From Trissonchulus latispiculum (Eukaryota > Nematoda > Enoplea > Enoplida > Ironidae), in NCBI GenBank assembly GCA_030248195.1, contig JASAND010024101.1, positions 1 to 64,000 of the forward strand: 64,000 nucleotides of DNA, read 5' to 3'. The translations under genes were made by a program, and so were the position numbers. Below are positions 46,084-56,187 of the stretch, one piece after another. Within the stretch, counting starts at the first letter, position 1, and every line of letters begins with the position of its first letter. The notes beneath the pieces are model-generated. The model saw only the letters and a program-made list of their open reading frames with translations. It did no database searches and was not told the DNA's origin.

Positions 46084-49000
46084 ATGACAACTGTGAAGAC
46101 TCGTAGCCAATCTAGAGCCGTTGCCCAAGGAAATAGCAGTTCTAATCCTCAGCCATACCATCTCTCTGACCACTGCTACATGGGCTACAGATGCTGTGGA
46201 AGCAGTTCGACTGGTTCCGGTGAACTTGGACTGCCTAGTTTACCGCTAACACCCTGTCATAGCACACCTAAGTAATAGCATTATTTGTTTAACCATTGTA
46301 TGTTGCTGTGGGCAAGTTTGATGCACCATTTCTGTATACTGCGTTAAAATTTGTAGCACCACTTGTAAATACTTGTAGTTAGTTAGGGATGCTAAGCGGT
46401 TTACAAAAAGGGCACGCTACTAGCAGTTGACATTCCTATTGCGTTGGGCTCAGGCATTGAACCTCCTCCTTATATCTTAGTACAGTATCACGGACTGGTG
46501 CCGGCATTACAATGGGTCTGTAGTGCGTAGTCGTTCAGGAACGGAAGATGTTAAGAGACACGCAGTAAAGTTTATCCCACAAAGAAGGGGTGCGCCAGCA
46601 AAAATAACTAAGTTTGTATGACTGTGTAAGCAGACAACGCATTTCGTATTTAGTTGTCACCGTCCATTTCCGTACTCAATAAGTATGGACAGTTATATTA
46701 CCGTTCCCGATTCCAGAGCCAGTAAGAAAAAGACGAAAGTCAACAAGGCAAAGGGGGCTGACTTGCCGCAACAAGGACGAAAGAGAGAGAGATCCTCATC
46801 TGCATCGTCAGCCTCAACTGAACTGGTGGCTGGAACACTGGGAGACACGCAGACGCCTCCTGTGTAAGCACAATAATTCCAATGTATTCTGTTCCATTCG
46901 CGGAATTAACATAGTGTCACTCATGTTCTTTTTTGTCGGAGGATTTAGGGGTACCCGGATTTTTTAGTAGGAAGCAATTTATGCTCACACACATGCATTT
47001 TTATGTTGTCTCCCACTCCTTCATGGCTAGCCGCTCGCCGAAGCGGTTAGGAGAATGTGCTTTTATCCGGCATGTAGACTTTTTGCGTTAGGAAATATTA
47101 CGTATTTGAGTGCGGACAGCCCTCAGGACGTATAGCTGATACGATGTTTTAACTGTATTTGTTATAGAGTCTCCTTATCTGTAAAGACGCCGACAAAACA
47201 ACATCACGCCGTTCCGTCTCCGTCTCCACGGAAGTAGGTTTCTTACTTATTTTCTAATCCTCGCCCGCCTGTGTTAAGTCTCAGTGTCCGGGAGTACGTG
47301 TGTTTACAGTTTCTGTTCGCCGACCGTCCTGCTAAGCCTGTTGTCCGTCATGTTTCGTTTTTTATGTGCGCTTCCAAATGTTGGTATACAGTGCGGATAG
47401 CCCTCAGAACAGGGTTACACATGCTATCAATTTAGGGGTATTTTGTTTGATTACTTTAGAGCCTCCACTTCTGATAAGACGCCAACAAAACAGCATGACG
47501 CCGTTCCATCTCCGTCCCCCAGGAAGTATGTTTGTTAAAAATTTTCCATTGTTTGTCCGGCATTCTTCTTAGTGTTTGTGCTCGGGTGTACGCATCATAA
47601 TACCTTGTCTTCGCCGGCGCGATTAGCGGATGAAATTTTATGTCGGTGTGCAACGTGAAGCGCAGACGTGTCTTCTCAATATAGCTACAATTTTGTAGTT
47701 TATTTGAGATTGAGAAAGAAGTTAGCTGTCTTCGCCGGCGCGATTAGCGGATTAAATTGTATGTGGGTGTGCAACGTGAAGCGCAGACGTATCTTCTCAA
47801 TATAGCTACTATTTTGTAGTTTATTTCAGATTCAGAAAGAACTTAGCTGGTGAAAATTTGATCGTGCCAACCAGCAAAGATAAAAACGACACTTACAGCA
47901 AAGAAAATCAATATACTGAGAACAAAATCAACGATGGCAGTCAAGAGTAAGCTGCTAAAAAGACTGCTCGCGTGTTCTTAACTAGTAGACCCAGTTTCCA
48001 CCCTAATCCATGGGAACAATTTCTTTTATACAGAACTGCATCTATTCTAGGAATTCCTTATGGGGGGGGGAATGAGTACTCATTGAAAGGGGCGCCCTCG
48101 TGGGGCGATTAATTTAAGGGGTGACGGTGAATTAAAGTGTTTCAAATGTTTAAAAAACAAAAAAATAATCGTTTGCCACGAATTGCCAACATTTGTGGAT
48201 TAATTGCCTACATTTTCAAAATCGCATATACATCTGCGCGTGTATTTATTATTCAGCCTGTTTCCTGATAATCCTGACCCATCAGCGCTTTCGTCACATA
48301 CCAACCAGACCGTGAATCTGAATGATCCTGGTCCCGGAGGAGTCTCTGAACATGAGGACATTGTGTTAGAAACCGTCGTCAGCCAGTCTAATAGGACTAC
48401 GTCAACACCTCAGCATTTGCCAGCGGTTACAAACCCTACGAATAGTTCTCTAATAACAACTGATACAGCTGCTGACCCTGCGGTTACCAGTAGCGGCTAT
48501 GGTATGGATCACAACGAAGATCAACTGCCGCCTTCCTCGTCTACTGTGACAACGTCATTGGAGCAGCCCTCTGCAGTACAGAAACCCCCAGCTTGCGTCG
48601 TGAGCAGCCGTGGACCTCTTCCTGTAGGAAGGTATAGTATCTGTTCCGTTTGCTATCCGAGTCTCGCTTAAGGGGGGCCAAAATAACTAATTTTAGTCCC
48701 CACATTCATTTTACAGTAGAAGTGCCTTTAACTTTTGGCTGTGTTATGTATCTGTAATTAACGCGGATTTTTAAGGCGACGCTACTACAATTACCTGCTG
48801 CTATGCGCCCACTACTAACATATGACATGTATCTTTCTGTTGTATTGTTGTTAGCGTCCTACTATTACCTGCCCCTGGCGCCAAAGATCCTTCTCATACT
48901 ACTACGAAAACGCCTACAGACAGTGCTGAGTCGCTTGAGTACGCTGACCGTCAGAATACTGGCACTTCCTCTGCCTCTGACTCCTCTGATCAACGAATTA

Positions 49001-52000
49001 TGTCAGTGCCAATGATTCCACGTAGAACTCAAGGGTAACGTTTTTACATTTTGCCTTACCAAGCTTACCTACTAAACACAGTAATTGCGGCCCCGTGAAT
49101 CACCTATGTCCCTGTTATTCCTCATGTTCCCAGAGCACACAGGCTTCTGCTTCTTCCAGGAGTTTGGAATGGATAACTAGTGTAGAAATGCGCAAACCCC
49201 CCTCCAGTCGCTTGCCCAAGGAGCGATTCCTGCCCCCCCCTTCTCTGCTTATTCAGTATGTCTTATTGGTTTTCAGGTTTGAATTGGATTCTGAATCGGG
49301 GACAGTGCATGGAGACCTGGACCGAGACCAATTGGGTTCTTCCGCGATAGGAGGCATGGATGCTGATGGTGCCGACACGTAAACTTCATTAATACATGTT
49401 TAAATGTTGTGTTGGTGTATGGGCTTTAGTTTATTTGTATGATAATATCCGGTTTCTATGCATCTGATATGTGGTTATCTAATAATTGATTACGTGGTGA
49501 TCGGGATAGAGGTGATGTTTCTATAAATATATCACCGACTTTTCTGTTTAGATCGGCCGGTTCCAAGGACGATGGGTATCTGGTGGGAGACAGGGTAGAG
49601 CAGTTACAAGTTCGTACAAATCTTTACTTACGACCTGACGTCCCAGTGCATACTACAACGCGGTACAGTGCTTTCTCCGATTTTTGTTTGTTTACATTAA
49701 CCTGGTTGCGACTTACAATTTGTCAACATGAGGTCAGGGTATTTTTTCCACGGGGGCCGGAAGCAGGGTCCTGAGTCTCGGTCTCGTCCGAAACCTGATA
49801 CTTGCTCACTCTAGGCCTCGTTCTCGTTCACCCAAAAGTCACAGGATTCCACCTATCCTGCTCAGTATTACATTAGACGTGATAGAAGTTAGTATAGTTT
49901 AGGGGGTACTGCTTACTAATTTTTTACTTTATTTTCAATGTTCAGAGAATGGTTTTGTGCTGGCGTAAAGCAATGTCCTAAGACTGCAACTACTATTCCA
50001 GGAGGGACATACGAAGTGTTCAGGTAAGCATTTTAAAGTGTGTGTAACAAAAACTGTAAACTGTTTACGTTAGTTCCAGCTATGTCCTAAAACATTATGC
50101 CCTCCGACTGAGCCGTTTTATGAAGTCCTTGTTACATGTACATCTGTTTCAGAATATGCGACCAGTGCAACAAATCGTCAGCGCTACAAGTCAGGGACAG
50201 TATAACTCAATGGGACAAAAACGATTTGAAAGGGTGCGTTGGTTACGCTGTGTCAGTGGTTCCCGTGTCAGTCCTTTTTATCTGCAGACATTATGTTTTT
50301 TATATATAAGTTATTCAAAAGAGGTCGTCAGTAAAACGTTTCCCATATCCTGTTTCTGTAGCTCACGTACCAGCGTTATTTGAATTTGTAGTTTACACTA
50401 ACTTCCATTAATAAATAGGGAAAGCTGGGAATAACAGTTCATAGGTCGTCCCATTCATATACACGGTCATGGATCTTCAGGTCTGTCTATAGCCAACTTT
50501 GTTCTGTCACAATATCGTACATTCTAGACAGAAGCATGTGAGGAAAGATGGGAAGGCGCGATTGTCTCAAGAGGAAAAAAGCACACTGCAGGATTGCCGT
50601 AGGTATGTGTGTGCTGGCTGATTCCCCTACCCACCCCATTCAACAATTTAGTTGTTGGTGGACCCACAAAGTGATTGTCAAGCCGTTAGGTCTGTGTCTG
50701 TGGGCTCATAACCCCCTTCTGTCAAACTAATCAATTGTGGATGGAGGGACGAATTGCGACAGCTTCATTCATTGGTGCCGCAATGGTGGGTCTGCCGTCT
50801 TCCGCGTCAATGACAAGACGCTTCCCTGTCCACCATAAGCCAGACTTGTACATAGAGCACTATCAAAGGAAATTACTTTATATGTTTACAGTTTCCGGTC
50901 ACTGTGCAGATACACATATTCGCCCACGTAATATTTTGTGTTTTTAATTTTTTGCAGTGATATTGCGACAGCTTCATCCATTGCAGCCGCAATGGTGGGT
51001 CTGCCGTCTTCCGCGTCAACGACAAGACGCGAACCTCTACCGCAGACGTCTACATCACCAAATGCAACTGCGTCACGTACGGAACCAGGTTCAGCCTCTG
51101 TGGCTAAGGGAAGGCCAGGCAGGTTAGAATGAGTGGCGCAACTGAGTCAGTCACTACTACATTATGAGAAGGGCCTTTCATGTTATGACATATCAATGAA
51201 TTCTCTACTTATATAGATACAGTTAGACTTCACTTAACTCTGTCTGATCTGAGTACACGCATGTCAACAAGAATTTTATGTTCGGCAAATGCTGTATACT
51301 GTGTCTTCAGGTCGCCTACGGATACAACGGATACTAGTATAGCGTCGAGGATTTTGTCGGCTGTCAACAAAAATAAGAACTTCCATACTGCAACCGTCGG
51401 AAAGTCAAACAAACAGCTGGAATACAAGCGCCACAAAGATCATCAGAAAAAGATCTCCGCAAAAGGGGAGATAAAACAACAAGAAACGCTAAAGTAAGTT
51501 TTTGATAAAGCTGGAGTTGCATTTTTGCACTAATTGTGGGCAGACGGATTTGGCAACTAGCATCCAGTCCGCAATATGTCATGTAAGAAATGAAATTGCC
51601 ACTTCAGCAACTGAGACCCGAAAAATTCCGGCCTCGGCTGGGATTCCAACCCACGACTCTGGGATGAACGCTACGACGCTCTACCAACTGAGCTACCGAG
51701 GCTACAGTCGCACCAAGCTAGAAGGAGTTCGTATCCAAACTGAAGTGACGATGAATTAATAATGCGTTAGACTACGCGGACAAACACATTTTCCAGAGCG
51801 AGGTAGACTGTGGTCTCCTCAAGCTTCCTGGATGTATAAGGCAGATCCAATGTAACAAATCAAATTACAACTTCGGCACTTGAGACCCAAAAAATCCGGG
51901 CCTCGCGTGGGATTACAACCCACGACTTTCGGATGAACGCTCCGACGTTCTGCCAACTAGCTAACGAGGCTACAGTCGGACAAAGCTAGAAGGAGTTCGT

Positions 52001-52738
52001 ATCAAAAATTAAGTGGCGATGAATTACTAATGCTTTATTTCTATTTCATATTTCTTATTTCTTTATTACTTATTTTCTTTATGATTAATGCGTTATACAA
52101 CAAGGACAAACACATGATCCAGGCCGAGGTACACTGAAGTGTTCTCAAGCTTGCTTTTTTTCTTCAGTTCTTCGAAACTTCCCCTGAACAATCGGCCTAC
52201 TCATGTCAAGGCGGATGCATTGGCTAAATACAGGAAACAGACTGTTGACGTTGCGTCTGGAGGGTATGTCTCTTTCAGATTTGTACAAGCTCGTTAACAA
52301 GACTAGGATTTCTGTGTCAGCTAGTAAGAAGCATACAGTTCACATTGCGTCACCAGAGTACTGGTCACCCAGAGTACTCCTAAACACGTTTAACAGCAGC
52401 ATGCCTTCTTGTTTGGCCAATCCCTCCCTAATCTACGTATTAAGCATATTGTGTTATTTTGCCGCCGACGGAAATATAAAGCCGTAGTAACTTATGTTTT
52501 GTTTTGAGGCGGCCATACTTTTACTTACACTTATTTCAGACCTTCCCAGCTACATCTACTAGACAGTCTCATTGAGCAGAGCATCTCAGCTGCTGAGGAA
52601 AGTTCTGATGAAGAAGAAGATCAGGCAGCACCATCCGGATCGGAAGATCATAACAATGAATCTGGATCTGATCAAAGCAACTCAGCGCAGCTGGATGACG
52701 TCGCTGTAGAAGAAGTTTCAGATGAGGAGGAAGACTAA
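46084..52738 (+). CDS. Gene 2: unrecognised Ser/Thr/Pro-rich protein with a cysteine cluster, 16 exons, 724 aa
   Basis: My model joins 46,084-46,271; 46,684-46,863; 47,168-47,233; 47,460-47,525; 47,830-47,946; 48,257-48,631; 48,855-49,034; 49,277-49,378; 49,552-49,575; 49,946-50,023; 50,153-50,233; 50,528-50,602; 50,958-51,122; 51,311-51,493; 52,168-52,263; 52,540-52,738, ending TAA. Every intron is phase 2. Seen: a basic Lys/Arg stretch in exon 2 (SKKKTKVNKAKG, QGRKRERS); exons 3 and 4 are 66-nt duplicates sharing KTPTKQH and AVPSPSPR; exon 6 is a long Ser/Thr/Pro/Asn-rich region; cysteines C437, C443, C461, C464 (C-x5-C, then C-x2-C) suggest a zinc-binding fold; KGRPGR in exon 13 is AT-hook-like; the last 35 residues are acidic. 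These point to a nuclear, possibly DNA- or chromatin-associated protein, but I recognise no family. The weakest joins are exon 1 to 2 and the 24-nt exon 9. An alternative start is the ATG at 46,685. Confidence 0.5.
47600..47829 (+). repeat. Tandem repeat of about 125 bp in gene 2 intron 4, with a relic of exon 5
   Basis: CTTCGCCGGCGCGATTAGCGG is followed by GTGTGCAACGTGAAGCGCAGACG twice. At the end of the first unit, ATTGAGAAAGAAGTTAGCTG repeats the first 20 bases of exon 5 (ATTCAGAAAGAACTTAGCTG), but its acceptor has TTTGAG instead of TTTCAG. Mirrored in the left arm. Confidence 0.75.
50745..50835 (+). repeat. Relic duplicate of the start of gene 2 exon 13
   Basis: ATTGCGACAGCTTCATTCATTGG...GTCTGCCGTCTTCCGCGTCAATGACAAGACGC repeats the first 80 or so bases of exon 13 (50,958) with a few substitutions, inside the preceding intron. 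The same pair is in the left fragment at 19,788 and 20,001. It has no good acceptor immediately before it. Confidence 0.75.
51631..51702 (-). repeat. tRNA-like sequence in gene 2 intron 14
   Basis: Same element as at 20,674-20,745, with full acceptor-stem pairing; diverged tandem partner at 51,900-51,970. Confidence 0.6.
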
Positions 52739-52969
52739 TACCGGCTATTGTCTACCAGCTATGTTAGAAGTATTGTACCCACAGACTATTGAATCTTGAA
52801 CAGTTTTTGTGTTAACTTTTTCTTAAATCTGGATTTCTTGGCATCTTTCTATTTCTGTATATTGTATACGTTTTGTTGTACCTGTTTACGTTTTGCTGGA
52901 CCTGGTATTACATGTGACCTAATTGTTCTGAAACTTATTATTTTTTTTGTTGTAACGATGTTCTTAACT

Positions 52970-52975
52970 AATAAA
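52970..52975 (+). promoter_or_regulatory. Polyadenylation signal of gene 2
   Basis: AATAAA 232 bases after the stop codon, followed within ten bases by GTGTGTGAATGTGT, a GT-rich downstream element of the kind that supports cleavage. Confidence 0.6.
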
Positions 52976-53478
52976 CTGGTGTGTGAATGTGTATTCCATT
53001 CACGCTGTTTTAGAATACTCCTTTAGGGAACCCGTGCTATGAATGACAGCAGTTCCTTTAAAGTCCAGATATGCCTGGCACTGGCCTCTTCCATTAACCC
53101 CGTACGCAGTATATTATAGAAGGTAGCCTATCCTGTAGACTACGAAAGCACAGGTTAATTTTTTACACAATCTAACTTTTATTATGCAAACCAAGTTTAG
53201 CTCTGCTACTGAGACAGAGATAGAGGAAAGAAAGTTACTTTAGGCTGATACCTTGCTGACAGCGGAACGAACACCGTAAGTCGCTTCAACAAAGGTGTTA
53301 TGGAATTTTGGCGAATACTAAATTGTTTCCGCCACTTTAATGTTTGCCTAGCGCGACTCATGGATTGCCCAGCGGCACTGAGAATTAGCCTAGCGGTACG
53401 TTCATTTTCCCCAGCGGCACTCTGAGTTAGCGTAGCGGCACGGTTTGCGTAGCGGGAAAAGGGCGTTCCTTCTATCTA

Positions 53479-53747
53479 GGGTTGTTGCAATAAGGAATTT
53501 TACGGGCCGGGCCCGGGCCCCGGGTCGCTCGTTCCTCCGGGCCGGGCCCGGCCCGACCCGGAAAGGGCCCGGCCCCGGAGCCTGCTACTAAGTCCGGGGC
53601 CGCCCCGGATCCCGCTACACGGCCCGGCAACGAGCTCCGCTACACAACCGAGCTCCCGGCCGAGCTCAGACTAAAAAAAATTTCCGGACCGGGCCTGCAC
53701 CGGGCGGGTCCGGGCCCGGAGCCCGCTACACGACCCGGGAACAACCC
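53479..53747. mobile_element. 269-bp GC-rich element with GGGTTGTT ends at a TA target, copy 1
   Basis: TA precedes GGGTTGTTGC and follows AACAACCC. The core is dense in GGGCCCGGG and GCCCGGCC. Short inverted ends and a TA duplication fit a non-autonomous TA-target element. Confidence 0.6.
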
Positions 53748-53859
53748 TACTAAGAATCTACTCCTACCCATAAAAAAGATACACAATTTCCCCAGCGGCA
53801 CTCAGAGTTAGCGTAGCGGCACGGTTTGCGTAGCGGGAAAAGGGCGTTCCTTCTATCTA

Positions 53860-54127
53860 GGGTTGTTGCAATAAGGAATTTTACGGGCCGGGCCCGGGCC
53901 CCGGGTCGCTCGTTCCTCCGGGCCGGGCCCGGCCCGACCCGGAAAGGGCCCGGCCCCGGAGCCTGCTACTAAGTCCGGAGCCGCCCCGGATCCCGCTACA
54001 CGGCCCGGCAACGAGCTCCGCTACACAACCGAGCTCCCGGCCGAGCTCAGACTAAAAAAATTTCCGGACCGGGCCTGCACCGGGCGGGTCCGGGCCCGGA
54101 GCCCGCTACACGGCCCGGGAACAAACC
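53860..54127. mobile_element. GC-rich TA-flanked element, copy 2
   Basis: Second copy within the 381-bp tandem duplication. The right end is mutated to ACAAACCT. Confidence 0.6.
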
Positions 54128-54616
54128 TACTAAGAATCTACTCCTACCCATAAAAAGATACACAATTAAACTAGTCTCGTGACCTGCATCCAAGTAGGCC
54201 ATGCCATATTATAGAATTAAGGTTTTGTACTCTTCTTTACCCAACTTAAATTAGGCTTACATAATGCTGACTACTTCTATTACGCTGGCAACATGCTCAC
54301 ACCGGTATCCGTTACTCCTAACCGGGATTAAAACATATAAATTTAGGGTTAACTATTTACTTAGTCTTTACTAAACAAAGGGGGGGAACATTCTGTTGTT
54401 CTAATCAACTCCCGTTTTTAGGCTAACCGTATCCTTATGCTGAGGTTTCGTTTCTTTGTCTGGGAAAAACTTAAAAAGATGCGGCTACACCGCATCACAT
54501 GCTTTTGCTATTCTGCATATTGTATACACAATTCGTGGATCGCCACCTTAATGGAACATAGTAGCTGGTAGTAGTATTCGCAGGCCCGTTTAATGTCTAC
54601 GTCTTCTTAGATCCTT

Positions 54617-55612
54617 AGCCTTAGCAACTATGACGGGCAGCTGATGACTGTATTCTTCTAAAGACAACCTTTGCACCTATTGGAATAACCAAACTCTGTA
54701 TATTGTATATGATTAGAAAACATCACAACATAAAGGAAACATAAAACAACATCACAAACAGTACTGCTGTTGTACTGTGGCACGTATACGATTCACAAAA
54801 CGTGTACGATCTCCAAACTACTATCACTTGTTACAGTTTCAAATTGGACAAAGTCTGTGCTCTTCCATGGCATAACAGAAATCAGCATTGTTATGAAGTT
54901 GGCCGTATTGCCCTTAAACAAAGGTAGGGCGTTTCCAGACAGCAAATAGACAAAACGGATATAACATTATTTAAAACATAATTTAAACCAATTCTATGCC
55001 AATATTACATGAACAAAAACTTAGTATTGTGCCTCAACTGTCGCATGTCGCACAAGCTGCATGCTGTTGAATATTGCCCGGCTGTTACAACAACACTATA
55101 TATACTTAGAACGAAACATTAATATATCATTTGTATACACAAAAAATTCGCACTGTGACAGCAACGCTTACGGTGGGAATAGTCGTATTATGAGTTGGAA
55201 CTGAGTTGCAGGTACCCGCGCTTCGATTATCCTCTCTCTTTTAGTTTTAAGTCTGCGGTAACAAAAAATTTGTGCAACATTTAAGTCTCTTTTCAGGACC
55301 CGTCTAGGTCTTCCTTTGACCGGCCGCTATTACACAAACTTTAAGAGAACCCTGTGTTTTCGTATTTGAAAAACAGCTTAACTATTTTCGTCTAATTTCA
55401 CATCAAATAGTCCTATTTATGTTTAAGTTCAGATTAAAAAATGTTATTTTGTAGCGAGAAAACAATATTTACACCATAGTAGAACTGCGTCTTCTCTTGT
55501 CACCGACGGACACCCATCCGACAACTTTTTTCATACCATAGCATCCTCACAACTATACAAAAGCCTTTGCTGGATGCTTCCTATACACTAATTAAACATG
55601 CTGAAAACAAAA
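54617..55612 (+). repeat. Outer part of the right palindrome arm, mate of 22,035-23,046
   Basis: Inverted match to the outermost kilobase of the left arm. In the left arm it joins directly to the gene 2 exon 10 region; here it is separated from it by 4.57 kb. No gene seen. Confidence 0.9.
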
Positions 55613-56065
55613 ACATATCATACACGTATGCACAGATTAAGACGAACAAAAATAAACATTTTCTATGACAACATTTCAGGACCCGTCTAGGTCTTCCTTT
55701 GACCGGCCGCTATTACAGAAACTTGAAGAGAACCCTGTGTTTTCGTTTTTGAAAAAGAGCTTAACCATTTCCGTCTAATTTCACATAAAATAGTCCTATT
55801 TATGTTTAAGTTCAAATTAAAAAATGTTATTTTGTAAAGAGAAAACTATATTTACAGCATAGTAGAACTGCGTCACAATGTATCTTTCTTATTTTGTCAC
55901 CGACGGACACACATCCGAAAACTGTTTTCATCCCATAGCATCCTCACAACTATACAAAAGCCTTTGCTGGATGCTTCCTATACACTAATAAAACATGCTG
56001 AAAACAAAAACATATCATACACGTATGCAGAGATTAAGACGAACAAAAATAAACATTTTCTATGA
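55285..56065. repeat. Diverged tandem duplication of about 385 bp
   Basis: TTCAGGACCCGTCTAGGTCT begins both copies (about 55,293 and 55,675), and GACGAACAAAAATAAACATT ends both. Copies differ by substitutions, as expected of true divergence. Only the first copy is included in the palindrome. Confidence 0.85.
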
Positions 56066-56187
56066 CAAGTTAATAAACAAATATAATGCGCTTTATCAGA
56101 ATATTGTCCAGTGTCAAGCGTTGAGATGAACCGGTTAAATGCTTTATACAAAGTTACATATGCATAGCAGAATTATAAATCCTCCCG

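Larger units (their letters stand above)
50498..52991 (+). repeat. Direct duplicate of 19,541-22,034
   Basis: Same block as described at 19,541; here it lies in its natural place downstream of gene 2 exon 11. The right limit is GTGTGTGAATGTGT, followed here by ATTCCATTCACGC. Confidence 0.93.
52992..54616. other. Intergenic segment unique to the right arm
   Basis: Present only on this side. It contains a tandem duplication of about 381 bp (CCAGCGGCAC at about 53,411 and 53,792), each copy carrying a GC-rich TA-flanked element. The remainder is AT-rich with no gene seen. Confidence 0.7.
37466..55612 (+). repeat. Right arm of the large inverted repeat
   Basis: Inverted complement of 22,035-35,375, with 4.57 kb extra at 50,049-54,616. 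It carries the uninterrupted exon series of genes 1 and 2. A 62-base tandem duplication at about 42,412-42,535 (TATCAAGTGCGTGCTGAGC twice) is single-copy in the left arm. Confidence 0.95.
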
